A stretch of DNA of 64,000 nt, taken from Achromobacter deleyi. Its GTDB lineage: Bacteria > Pseudomonadota > Gammaproteobacteria > Burkholderiales > Burkholderiaceae_B. Location: contig NZ_CADIJO010000004.1 of NCBI RefSeq assembly GCF_902859705.1, forward strand, positions 186,001 through 250,000. The letters run 5' to 3'. The number at the start of each line of letters is the position of its first letter. The first letter of the stretch is position 1. The translations under genes and the position numbers were made by a program. The notes beneath the pieces were generated by a model. It was not told the DNA's origin and did no database searches. It was given only the letters and a program-made list of their open reading frames with translations. Below are positions 46,729 through 54,847 of the stretch, piece after piece.

Positions 46729-47220
46729 GGACGGAGTCCGGGGGGGCGTGGCTGGGAGCTAGGAGAAAGCATGTTTGTCTTTTCCCTGTATTTCTCTTTA
46801 TATAAAGACTAATGATTAATAAGGCCTGTGGATAACTACCTTAACCTTGGAAACCTGTTTTTTTTCATGAACTTGCGGCCGTTTTTGGCTGTGCAAGAAC
46901 TCTGTGTGGGAAAAAAGTTGAAGTTGGACAAGATTTCGGACCTGGCCCAAAACCTCCGCTTGTTCAACTTGCCTCCACACAATGTGCACAACCTGCCGCC
47001 TTAGGAGTTATCCACAGGCCCTTTTCTGGAAGCCGGGGTCGGAAGCGGCACTTTTACCCCGAAAAACCGCCTATTGCCTACCCTGGTTTTCGCCCCTTTC
47101 CAGCCCCGTAAAGGGCCCTGCAGGCGCCTGGGAAATTGGCCCTGCCTGGGGAGGAATCCCTGCCGCGGTTGACGGTTGCCTGAACAAAAAGTGAGCAGCT
47201 TTCCGCCGTAGAATTCGGCC
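46729..47220. promoter_or_regulatory. 492-base divergent region with two exact DnaA boxes
   Basis: Region between divergent tctD and clcA with no credible gene. It is AT-rich from 46780 to 46990 and contains exact TTATCCACA boxes at 46827-46835 (minus) and 47008-47016 (plus) and TTGTGCACA (minus, 46983-46991). Several poly-T/poly-A runs (46857-46865, 46911-46916) lie between them. Promoters for both genes must lie here, but none could be assigned with confidence. Confidence 0.6.
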
Positions 47221-48612
47221 ATGGCACGACAAATCAGAATCAAGAAACCAGCCTGGGCGACCTGGCTGAGAGGCCGTTTGCTGGCCGACAACTTGCCCGC
47301 CACACTGTGCGCGGCGGCGTTGATGGGACTGGCTGGCGCACTGGCCACCGTGATATTTCGGGAATTGCTGGGCGGGATCCAGATGCTGCTGGCCGGTGCG
47401 GACGAACCGCATGGCATGGTCTCGCTTGCGCGGGGCCTGTCAGCCTGGCAAAGATTCCTGTTGCCGGCGGCAGGAGGCGCGATTGCCGGGCTGATCTTGC
47501 AATGGGCGGCCAGCCGCCTGCCCAGGCGCGGCGCTGCCGACTATATGGAAGCGATCTCCATCGGCCGCGGTGTCATCGGCTTTCGGCAAACCGTGGCGCG
47601 CAGCATTTCTTCTTTGTTTTCAATTGGTTCCGGGGCATCCATTGGGCGTGAAGGCCCCATGGTGCAGCTGGCCGCCATGTTCTCGTCGCTATCCGGTCGC
47701 TACCTGGTGCTGCCGCCGCGCCACCTGCGCCTGCTGGTGGCCTGCGGCGCCACGGCCGGGATCACCGCGGCGTACAACGCGCCGATCGCGGGCGCCCTGT
47801 TCATTTCGGAAATTGTCTATGGCGCGATTTCGTCGGCCACCCTGGTTCCGCTGGTGGTGTCGTCGGTGGTCGCCAACATCGTGACCCGCCAGATCCTGCA
47901 CTACGACGCGGTTTTCCATATGCCGCCTTTCGACTTCGTATCGGGCTGGGAAGTGGTCAATTATCTGGGTCTGGGGCTGATCGCCGGCCTGGTGGCACCG
48001 CAATTCCTGCGTTTTCTGGATGCGTCCAAGGCACTGTTTCGGCGCATGCCGCTGCCGTTGTGGACCCGCATGGCGGTCGGCGGGCTGGTGGTTGGGGCCT
48101 TGTCTGTGTTCAAGCCCGAAGTCTGGGGCAACGGCTACAGCGTGGTGAACAGCATGCTGCACAGCGAGTGGGCCTGGCAGGCTGTGGCGGCGGTACTGCT
48201 GTTCAAGATCGTGGCGACCGGCGCCAGCGTGGGCTCGGGGGCAATCGGCGGCGTGTTCACGCCGACGCTGTTTGTAGGCGCGGCCGTCGGCGCCCTCTAT
48301 GGCAGCGGATTGCATGCGCTGTTTCCCGCTGGTGACCTGTCTGCCGTGTCGAGTTATGCCGTGGTGGGCATGGGGGCGCTGCTCGCTGCCACGACGTATG
48401 CGCCGTTGATGTCGATACTGATGATCTTCGAGATGACGTTGAGCTACGAGGTCATGTTGCCGCTGATGCTCGCCTGCATCACGGGCTTTGTCATTGCGCA
48501 GAAAATTCGGCCGGATTCGGTGTATGCCAAGTCGTTGGCCAGCAACCGGATCGCTCGGGAGCAGATCCGTGCAGTGCCGTCATTGCATGCCGACAAGCCA
48601 GGGAGCTCTTGA
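47221..48612 (+). CDS. clcA: ClC-family chloride channel/antiporter
   Basis: 463 residues with about ten membrane helices. The family filter motifs are GSGASIGREGPMVQLAAM, whose Glu in GREGP is the gating glutamate, and GAIGGVFTPTLFVGAAVGAL. The C-terminus ends soon after the last helix, without CBS domains, as in E. coli ClcA. Bacterial members exchange 2 Cl- for 1 H+ and help acid resistance. It stands alone, convergent with a GNAT gene. Confidence 0.93.
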   Translation: MARQIRIKKPAWATWLRGRLLADNLPATLCAAALMGLAGALATVIFRELLGGIQMLLAGADEPHGMVSLARGLSAWQRFLLPAAGGAIAGLILQWAASRLPRRGAADYMEAISIGRGVIGFRQTVARSISSLFSIGSGASIGREGPMVQLAAMFSSLSGRYLVLPPRHLRLLVACGATAGITAAYNAPIAGALFISEIVYGAISSATLVPLVVSSVVANIVTRQILHYDAVFHMPPFDFVSGWEVVNYLGLGLIAGLVAPQFLRFLDASKALFRRMPLPLWTRMAVGGLVVGALSVFKPEVWGNGYSVVNSMLHSEWAWQAVAAVLLFKIVATGASVGSGAIGGVFTPTLFVGAAVGALYGSGLHALFPAGDLSAVSSYAVVGMGALLAATTYAPLMSILMIFEMTLSYEVMLPLMLACITGFVIAQKIRPDSVYAKSLASNRIAREQIRAVPSLHADKPGSS

Positions 48613-48666
48613 GAAAAGTGCTTGAATACAGGGGTTTTGCATAAGTAATCCCCCATTTTATATTTT

Positions 48667-48694
48667 ATGAGTAAAAGCTCATATTGTTCTTTTT
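48667..48694 (+). terminator. Weak AT-rich hairpin with T run after clcA
   Basis: ATGAG (48667-48671) and CTCAT (48678-48682) pair around TAAAAG and are followed by ATTGTTCTTTTTT. It is 55 bases after the clcA stop in a distinctly AT-rich stretch and may end clcA transcription. Confidence 0.45.
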
Positions 48695-48801
48695 TCCCAA
48701 GAAATGATGAAAGCGATATCGTCGAATTCATCGCCATTTTTCTTGGCTTTCAGAGTTGAATATGGCGTTGGGGCGCGCATGATTCATGCGCGTTCGTGAT
48801 C

Positions 48802-48833
48802 TTCAATAAATGAGTAATTACTAATTTATTGAA
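48802..48833. repeat. 32-bp near-perfect AT-rich palindrome
   Basis: Arms TTCAATAAAT (48802-48811) and ATTTATTGAA (48824-48833) are perfect reverse complements, and the centre AGTAATTACT (48813-48822) is itself a palindrome. Overall 15 of 16 base pairs match. It lies between convergent clcA and a GNAT gene, 7 bases from the latter's stop. It could be a bidirectional terminator stem or a protein site; no T run follows. Confidence 0.7.
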
Positions 48834-48840
48834 AGGAGTC

Positions 48841-49296
48841 TCATCGCAGAGACTTGGTCATGAAAACGCGCTTCAAACCAATCTCTTCGGCGCGATGCGT
48901 TTCAACGTAGCCATAGCGTTGATAGATGCCAATGTTCTCGGTCATCGATTCCTGCGTGTAAAGCCGTATCTGCCGATAGCCCGCCTGGCGCGCCTGAATC
49001 TCGGCCCACTGCATCAGTTCGCGTCCATACCCCTTGCCTTGCGCGGCCGGAGAAACGGCTACGTTGTCGAGCAGCAAGCAGTCCGGCTCGCGCACCAACA
49101 CCAGCACGGCCTGTATGCCGGCGTCGTCTTCCAGCACTTGCGTCTGGCCTTGCGAGATGCGTTGGCGGTAGTCGTCACGCATCGGACCGGGCGTTGCCCC
49201 GATGCGGTCTATGTAATGGCGATACGCGTCGTGGACGATGCGCTCGATGGCGGCCAGGTCGGCAGTAGTGGCTTGGCGGATGCGGTGCGCGGTCAT
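48841..49296 (-). CDS. GNAT-family N-acetyltransferase at the end of the aromatic operon
   Basis: 151 residues, whole-length GNAT fold: IRQATTADLAAIERIVHDAY at the N-terminus, acetyl-CoA block LDNVAVSPAAQGKGYGRELM (QGKGYG), then RLYTQESMTENIGIYQRYGY. Substrate unknown. ATG at 49296 is 25 bases after the pcaG stop and could be cotranscribed; whether it relates to aromatic catabolism cannot be told. Confidence 0.85.
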   Translation of the reverse strand: MTAHRIRQATTADLAAIERIVHDAYRHYIDRIGATPGPMRDDYRQRISQGQTQVLEDDAGIQAVLVLVREPDCLLLDNVAVSPAAQGKGYGRELMQWAEIQARQAGYRQIRLYTQESMTENIGIYQRYGYVETHRAEEIGLKRVFMTKSLR

Positions 49297-49321
49297 GCCG
49301 GCTCTCGGGAGCTGCAGGGGT

Positions 49322-49927
49322 TCAAAGGTCGAAAAAGACAGTCTCGTCCGTGCCCTGCATATGCACGTCGAACTCATACGTTACCTCATTGCCCTTCTGC
49401 ACGCGCCGGGCGATCAAGGTGTGGCGGCGCCCGACCGGCACGGCCTTCAGTACGGCATCGCCAGAATTGCGCTGGGTTTCATCGTCAAAGTAGACGCGTG
49501 TGAATACATGCAGCAGCAGTCCACGCATGGTGACGACCATGTCGATATGCGGCGCCTCGCCTGGCGATTGAGCACCTGGTTTTACGGTATCGAAGCGATA
49601 TCGATGTTGTGCATCGGTGCCAGTACCGCTACGGCCAATTCCCCGAAAACCGCCCTTCAATGCATCGTCGGCGCTACATGGATACGCGCCTTCGCCGTCC
49701 ACCTGCCAGATCTCGACCAGCGCATCCGATATCGCTTCGCCATTGCCATCGAGTATCCGGCCTTCGAGCCGGATGCGTTCACCGCGCGCATGACCCAGGG
49801 CCACTACGCTGCCGTAGGGCTGGTTGAAGTCGTAGCCGTACTGCGAGGCCGCCAATCCGTAGGCGAAGTACGGGCCGACGGTCTGTGACGGGGTCTGTCC
49901 AAAATTGGTTTCAAGTCCGTGCATCAT
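49322..49927 (-). CDS. pcaG: Protocatechuate 3,4-dioxygenase alpha subunit
   Basis: 201 residues. With PcaH it opens the ring of protocatechuate between the hydroxyls to give 3-carboxy-cis,cis-muconate. TPSQTVGPYFAYGL and LEGRILDGNGEAISDALVEIWQVDGEG match alpha subunits, which lack the iron ligands found in beta. It lies nine bases after pcaH. Two ATGs (49927, 49924) are possible starts. Confidence 0.95.
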   Translation of the reverse strand: MMHGLETNFGQTPSQTVGPYFAYGLAASQYGYDFNQPYGSVVALGHARGERIRLEGRILDGNGEAISDALVEIWQVDGEGAYPCSADDALKGGFRGIGRSGTGTDAQHRYRFDTVKPGAQSPGEAPHIDMVVTMRGLLLHVFTRVYFDDETQRNSGDAVLKAVPVGRRHTLIARRVQKGNEVTYEFDVHMQGTDETVFFDL

Positions 49928-49936
49928 GAGCGAGTC

Positions 49937-50677
49937 TCACTGGTTTTCAAACGGGGTTTCATCCACGCCACGCAATACGATGTCAAAGCGATACCCCAGG
50001 GCGTAGCCCTCCACTGTCAAGTCGAGGCTGAAATCCGCCACCAGCCGGCTGCGAGCGGCTGGTGGCGTCCCGGTATACATCGGGTCGAATGGCAGCAGCG
50101 GATCCCCGGGAAAGTACATCTGCGTGACCAGGCGGCTGCCGAAGCACTGGCCAAACAGGGATAGGTGAATATGTTGCGGGCGCCAGGCGTTGGGGTGATT
50201 GCCCCACGGGTAGGCGCCCGGCTTGATCGTGAGGAAGCGATAGCGCCCTTCGTCGTCGGTCATGCACCTGCCGGCTCCCAGAAAGTTGGGATCCAATGGC
50301 GCGTCGTGTTGGTCCGCCTTGTGCACGTAGCGACCGGCGGCGTTGGCTTGCCATATTTCCACGAGCGTATTGCGCACTGGGCGACGCCGGTCATCGAGCA
50401 CCTGACCTGCCAGTACCATGCGTTCACCGATGGGCTCGCCATTGCGGCGGGCATTTCGGGTCAGGTCATGATCGAGTTCGCCGACGCAATCATGGCCGTA
50501 AACCGGACGACGCAGTTCCCCCAATGCCGACTTCAACGGTACCAAGGGCTGCTGCGGTCCGCGCTTGGCGGTCGAGCGGTAGCCCTCGTAAAGATAGGCG
50601 GGATGGCTGTGCCAGTCTCGTGCAGACAGGCTGGCAGCTGCAACTCGCGGTGTCAGGGGGGCGATTTCGGTCTTCAT
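49937..50677 (-). CDS. pcaH: Protocatechuate 3,4-dioxygenase beta subunit
   Basis: 246 residues, the iron-bearing subunit. YRFLTIKPGAYPW gives the second Tyr ligand and WRPQHIHLSLFG supplies the two His ligands; the first Tyr lies in GRYVHK. ATG at 50677 has GGAG at six-base spacing; an in-frame ATG 12 bases upstream lacks it. pcaHG order and tight spacing to pcaG are usual. Confidence 0.95.
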   Translation of the reverse strand: MKTEIAPLTPRVAAASLSARDWHSHPAYLYEGYRSTAKRGPQQPLVPLKSALGELRRPVYGHDCVGELDHDLTRNARRNGEPIGERMVLAGQVLDDRRRPVRNTLVEIWQANAAGRYVHKADQHDAPLDPNFLGAGRCMTDDEGRYRFLTIKPGAYPWGNHPNAWRPQHIHLSLFGQCFGSRLVTQMYFPGDPLLPFDPMYTGTPPAARSRLVADFSLDLTVEGYALGYRFDIVLRGVDETPFENQ

Positions 50678-50706
50678 CGAAGTCTCCATGGGTAAATGAA
50701 GCGGAT

Positions 50707-51177
50707 TCATCCCCGCGATGGGGGCTGTGCCCCGACGGGGGCGTCGATCAGGCCTCTCTCGCGCAACAGGGTCGCGACCAGGCCGAATGCGTGATTGGCT
50801 ACCGGCACGCCGCAATAGATGGCCGCCATCAAGATGATTTCCTTGATGTCGTCCGGCGAGAGGCGCGATTCCTGGGGGCCATCCAACGCCGCACGCACGT
50901 GCAGCATGAATTCGTCATAGGCGTGGGTGCCAAGCATCATTGCCAACACCAGGTATCGCCGTGTCTTGTCGCCCAGGCCGGGACGGCCCCAGATGTCGTT
51001 CCAGGCATGACGCGTGATCTGGTCCTGGAAGTCGGCCGTGAACGGATTGCGTGCGGCCTTTGACCGGTCCACCCAGGCGTCGCCGAGAATGCGGCGGCGA
51101 TTGCGTTCGCCGGCCTGACATGCGGCGTTTTCGGCATCCGAGGCGTGGACAGAATCTGGCAATGGCTTTGGGTTCAT
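50707..51177 (-). CDS. pcaC: 4-carboxymuconolactone decarboxylase
   Basis: 156 residues, all-helical AhpD-like fold. It turns 4-carboxymuconolactone into 3-oxoadipate enol-lactone. NPFTADFQDQITRHAWNDIWGRPGLG and RRYLVLAMMLGTHAYDEFMLHVRAAL are family blocks. It is the stand-alone form, not fused to PcaD. The start is ATG 51177, just after an exact DnaA-box sequence at 51189; a GTG/ATG further upstream would overlap pcaB. pcaD is not in the window. Confidence 0.93.
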   Translation of the reverse strand: MNPKPLPDSVHASDAENAACQAGERNRRRILGDAWVDRSKAARNPFTADFQDQITRHAWNDIWGRPGLGDKTRRYLVLAMMLGTHAYDEFMLHVRAALDGPQESRLSPDDIKEIILMAAIYCGVPVANHAFGLVATLLRERGLIDAPVGAQPPSRG

Positions 51178-51188
51178 GGCGAACGTCC

Positions 51189-51197
51189 TGTGGATAA
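51189..51197 (-). promoter_or_regulatory. Exact DnaA-box sequence before pcaC
   Basis: TTATCCACA on the minus strand, in the gap between pcaB and pcaC on the way to the pcaC ribosome site. Confidence 0.45.
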
Positions 51198-51211
51198 GTT
51201 CCTGATGACGG

Positions 51212-52420
51212 TCAGCCCGCATCGACACTGTCGAATTCGCGCCGGAGCCTGTCGGCCTGTTGCTGCGTAGTTACGGCGATGTCATCCGCCAATTCAGCGT
51301 TGAACCACTGGCCGGCCACGCTCGACGGCAGTGCCTGGACAAGCCGCTGTATGTTCTGGCGCATGCGGGCGGTGTCGACGACCAGCCCTTGCAGCGCATC
51401 GGCCATGGCGGCCAGGCTGCCATGCACGGTCATGACGAGCGCCGGCCATTCGGCCAGCTCGGCCTGCCAGAGTCCCAATGCGCGCTCGTTTTCCTGTGGC
51501 ATGGCGGCCAACAGACTGGCGACCTGCTGAGGGGCGCGCGCCGCAGCCGAGATGGCGGTCAGGCAGGACACAGGATTGCGTTTGTGCGGCATGGCGGACG
51601 AACCGCCACGTCCAGGCCCGGACGGCTCGAAGACCTCGCTGAGTTCAAACTGTCCTGCCAGCGACAGATCGCGGCCAATCTTGCCCAGGCTGCCGGCCAG
51701 GACACCCAGTTCGCAGCCCAGGCTGACCCAGGCATCGCGCTGGGTGTGCCAGGAGATCTCCGGGTTATGCAATCCCAACGAACGTGCCATGCTCGCGGCG
51801 ACCGCCGGGCCCTTGCCTTTCATCTGCGCCAAGGTGCCGACGGCGCCTCCCAGCTGCAGCTGCAGGGCTTGTCCGGCCGTACGATGCAATCGCAAGTGCG
51901 CGCGCACCAATGGCGCGGTCCAGGCCAGGCATTTGAATCCGAAGCTGGTGACTGACGCCGGCTGCATCAATGTGCGCGCCAGTATGGGGTCCCGCGCATG
52001 TCTGTGGGCCAGCGCCAGGCCGGCATATACCGCCCGGCGCAGATCCTTGGCGATCAACGCCAGCGCGTCGCGGGTCACCAGTGCAAGGGCCGTGTCGGCA
52101 ATATCCTGGCTGGTGCTGGCCATATGCGTGAACGCGCAGGCGGCTTCGCTTTGCGCCTGTACCGCCTGTTTCAATGCCTGTATCAGCGGAATCGCGACGC
52201 TGCCGGCGCCGGCTTCCTGGGCCATGATCGCCGCCACGTCGTAGCCGGCAATATCACAATGCCTGGCGATGACGCGGGCGGCATCGACGGGAATCACGCC
52301 GTGTTCGGCCTGAGCTTCTGCCAACGCGGACTCCACGCGCAGCATGGCGGCCAGCACTTCTCGATCGGAAAAGCACTCGCGGCATGACGCATGTGACAGA
52401 AATGATTCAAACAAGGTCAT
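51212..52420 (-). CDS. pcaB: 3-carboxy-cis,cis-muconate cycloisomerase
   Basis: 402 residues of the fumarase/argininosuccinate-lyase superfamily. The signature GGSSAMPHKRNPVSC carries the flexible catalytic loop. It makes 4-carboxymuconolactone from the PcaHG product. ATG 52420 overlaps the stop of the PanE-like gene by four bases. Order pcaB-pcaC-pcaH-pcaG follows the pathway in reverse gene order. Confidence 0.94.
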   Translation of the reverse strand: MTLFESFLSHASCRECFSDREVLAAMLRVESALAEAQAEHGVIPVDAARVIARHCDIAGYDVAAIMAQEAGAGSVAIPLIQALKQAVQAQSEAACAFTHMASTSQDIADTALALVTRDALALIAKDLRRAVYAGLALAHRHARDPILARTLMQPASVTSFGFKCLAWTAPLVRAHLRLHRTAGQALQLQLGGAVGTLAQMKGKGPAVAASMARSLGLHNPEISWHTQRDAWVSLGCELGVLAGSLGKIGRDLSLAGQFELSEVFEPSGPGRGGSSAMPHKRNPVSCLTAISAAARAPQQVASLLAAMPQENERALGLWQAELAEWPALVMTVHGSLAAMADALQGLVVDTARMRQNIQRLVQALPSSVAGQWFNAELADDIAVTTQQQADRLRREFDSVDAG

Positions 52421-53346
52421 GCGTCTTCTGCCTTGCGGGCCTGGATCAACCGCACCAGTCCCAGCAGCATCTCGGTATGCGGCACCGCTATCCCCGCCCG
52501 GTGAGCGCGGGCCACCACCTCGCCGTTGATGGATTCGATTTCGGTCTGGCGTCCTGCAATGACGTCCTGCAGCATGGATGGCTTGTGCGCCTTGTGCCTG
52601 GCGAGGGCATCGGTGACGCTGGCCATGCAATGCGCAGCGTCGGCGTTGATGCCGGCTGACTGCGCGGTTGCGATCACTTCGGCCACCACCGCCCGCGCCA
52701 ATGCCAGGCCGTCGGATACTGCGTTCAACTGCCCCACCGTGCAGCCAGTGACCGCGCAAAGGCTGTTCAAGGCGGCATTGAAGGCCACTTTCTCCCAGAT
52801 GGCAGTCCAGGCCTGCGGATCGACTTCGCACCGCAAGCCGGCCAGACTCAGTATCTTTGCCACCTGAGTTGCAGCCTTCTGCTGCTGGATCTCGACCGGC
52901 ATGATGCGGACCAGGCCCTGCCCGTGTGAACGCACTTGGCCGGGGCCGACAAGATCGGCAGGCCAGGTGGTCATTCCGATCAGGATGCGGTCCTGCCGCA
53001 CATGGCGGCCGACCGCTTCGATGTTGCCAAGTCCATTTTGCAGGGTCAGCACCAAGGTATCCGGTGAGAGCAGTCTGCGTACGCCTGCCAGCGCCGCTTC
53101 CGTGTGCAAAGTCTTGGTGAACACAATCAGCAGATCGGGGGATACTTGCGCCTGCTCGGGGCGCATGGCAGTCAACCGCGTTACCTGGCGATCACCGCTG
53201 TCGGTGCACAGGCCCAGGCCGTTGTTGCGGATGGCGTTCAGATGTCCTTCGTTGATGTCCAGCAGAATGACATCTTGACCCGCCTCGGCCAGCAGGCCGC
53301 CGAACAATGAACCCATTGCGCCAGCACCGAGAATTGCGATGTTCAT
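52417..53346 (-). CDS. PanE-like dehydrogenase (ketopantoate reductase family)
   Basis: 309 residues. MNIAILGAGAMGSLFGGLLA is the Rossmann NAD(P)-binding start, LQNGLGNIEAV and KVAFNAALNSLCAVTGCTVGQL are family blocks, with the catalytic Lys in KVAFN. Most family members reduce 2-dehydropantoate, but D-mandelate dehydrogenase of enterococci belongs to the same family. Its location inside an aromatic operon, coupled by 4-base overlaps to the transporter before and pcaB after, argues against pantothenate synthesis and for oxidation of a (4-hydroxy)mandelate-like 2-hydroxy acid. Confidence 0.85.
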   Translation of the reverse strand: MNIAILGAGAMGSLFGGLLAEAGQDVILLDINEGHLNAIRNNGLGLCTDSGDRQVTRLTAMRPEQAQVSPDLLIVFTKTLHTEAALAGVRRLLSPDTLVLTLQNGLGNIEAVGRHVRQDRILIGMTTWPADLVGPGQVRSHGQGLVRIMPVEIQQQKAATQVAKILSLAGLRCEVDPQAWTAIWEKVAFNAALNSLCAVTGCTVGQLNAVSDGLALARAVVAEVIATAQSAGINADAAHCMASVTDALARHKAHKPSMLQDVIAGRQTEIESINGEVVARAHRAGIAVPHTEMLLGLVRLIQARKAEDA

Positions 53347-54773
53347 GCGTGCTCCTTTTGTGCAGGAATGTGCCGGCGCACCAGCAGCAACGCGATCAGT
53401 GCTACCACCATGACAGAGCCCAGCAGTGTCAGATAGCCTTGCGCACCCCCTCGGGTAATGACGGTTGCGCCGATGAACGCGCTCAAAATCGCCCCCAGGC
53501 GTCCAAAAGCCAGCGCGGATGCCGTGCCGGTCGCCCGCACGCTGGTGGGATAGATGAAGGCGCAGAGCGCATACATGGTGGACTGCACGGCATTGACGAA
53601 CAGGCCATGCACGCCGAAGCCGAAGATCAACAGGCTGCTGCTTTGCGTCGCGTCGACCTGCAGCATGGCGAATGCGCTGATGGCCGCCCCCAGGCAGCAG
53701 ATCGCCAGCGGCCAGAGCGAGCCCCAGCGCGTCATGGCGACCGCGCATGCCAGTGCGCCGATGACGCCGCCCAGGTTGTAGGCGGTCAAGCCCGAACCGG
53801 CGATACCCAACGGCAAACCTTCGGACGCCAGCATGGTCGGCAACCAGCTGAATGCGCTGTAGACGGCCGTCAGGCACATGAAGAACGCGACCCAGATGGC
53901 GATGGTGTCGCGTGCGAAGCCGGCGATGAACAGGGCGCGGAAGCCGCCCTGCTTTTCGTTGGCTTGCTCACGCACGTCGGTGTAGCGCACGCCATCGGCC
54001 ATGGGGCGTTCCATTCTGAGCAGCAGCTTGGTCAACTCGGCCCAACGGCGTGGATGGCGCGACAGATAGCGGGGGGACTCGGGCAGCATGATCAGCAACA
54101 GAATGCCCAGGGCGATGGCCAATGCGCCGCCCATGAAGAACAGCGCGCGCCAGCCATATGCGGGCAAGACCTGGCCGGCGAAAAGACCTGCCAGCATTCC
54201 GCCCAAGGGGACGCAGACAATCGTGGCGGTCACGGCCAGCGTGCGTCGGCGTGCCGGTGTGAATTCGGCGGTCATCGTGGTGGAGCTGGGCAACGCACCC
54301 CCGATACCCAATCCGGCGATGAATCGCAGGACGGCAACGGTCATGGCGTCCGGCGCCAGTCCGATCGCGCAAGTGGCTGTACCGAACACGAGCACGCTGC
54401 ATATCACCGCCATCCGGCGCCCGAAGCGATCGGCGAACAATCCCGCGAAGGCGCTGCCGATACCCATCCCGATCAATCCCGCAGCGACGGCGGGGGCGAA
54501 CGCTTCGCGCGTGATGCCCCACTCCTTGATCATCATCGGAATGGCAAAGCCGATGAGCTGGCCATCAAAGCCGTCCATCACGATCGACAAGGCGGCAAGC
54601 AGCACGACGAACTTCTGCATGCTGGTGTAGGGGCCGTCGTCGAGCATCTTGCCGATATCGGCTGTACCCGCCGCCGGACGTTCCGATGCAACGGGACCCC
54701 GCTGCGCGGATGCGCCGAAGGGTGGAACCGCCATGGCCCGCTGTGCCGACGGCAAGGAAGAAGGTGATGTCAT
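53343..54773 (-). CDS. MFS aromatic acid:H+ symporter (AAHS family)
   Basis: 476 residues with 12 membrane helices and a long cytoplasmic N-terminus of about 55 residues. The AAHS marks are VMDGFDGQLIGFAIPMM in helix 1 and FADRFGRRMAVICSV between helices 2 and 3. The family imports 4-hydroxybenzoate, protocatechuate or similar acids (PcaK, BenK, MhbT). It lies inside the operon, between pobA and the PanE-like gene. Substrate probably the acid feeding this pathway. Confidence 0.93.
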   Translation of the reverse strand: MTSPSSLPSAQRAMAVPPFGASAQRGPVASERPAAGTADIGKMLDDGPYTSMQKFVVLLAALSIVMDGFDGQLIGFAIPMMIKEWGITREAFAPAVAAGLIGMGIGSAFAGLFADRFGRRMAVICSVLVFGTATCAIGLAPDAMTVAVLRFIAGLGIGGALPSSTTMTAEFTPARRRTLAVTATIVCVPLGGMLAGLFAGQVLPAYGWRALFFMGGALAIALGILLLIMLPESPRYLSRHPRRWAELTKLLLRMERPMADGVRYTDVREQANEKQGGFRALFIAGFARDTIAIWVAFFMCLTAVYSAFSWLPTMLASEGLPLGIAGSGLTAYNLGGVIGALACAVAMTRWGSLWPLAICCLGAAISAFAMLQVDATQSSSLLIFGFGVHGLFVNAVQSTMYALCAFIYPTSVRATGTASALAFGRLGAILSAFIGATVITRGGAQGYLTLLGSVMVVALIALLLVRRHIPAQKEHA

Positions 54774-54847
54774 TGTTGTCTCCGATCGGGGGCGCTCTAC
54801 TTTGTTGCGGCGCCCCGCGATGATGTGCTGCGGTGGAAAAGATGGTG

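Noticed and set aside
48444-48737. 97-codon minus-strand open frame over the end of clcA
   Set aside because: Two thirds overlap clcA antisense; the AT-rich remainder has terminator-like structure rather than coding signal.
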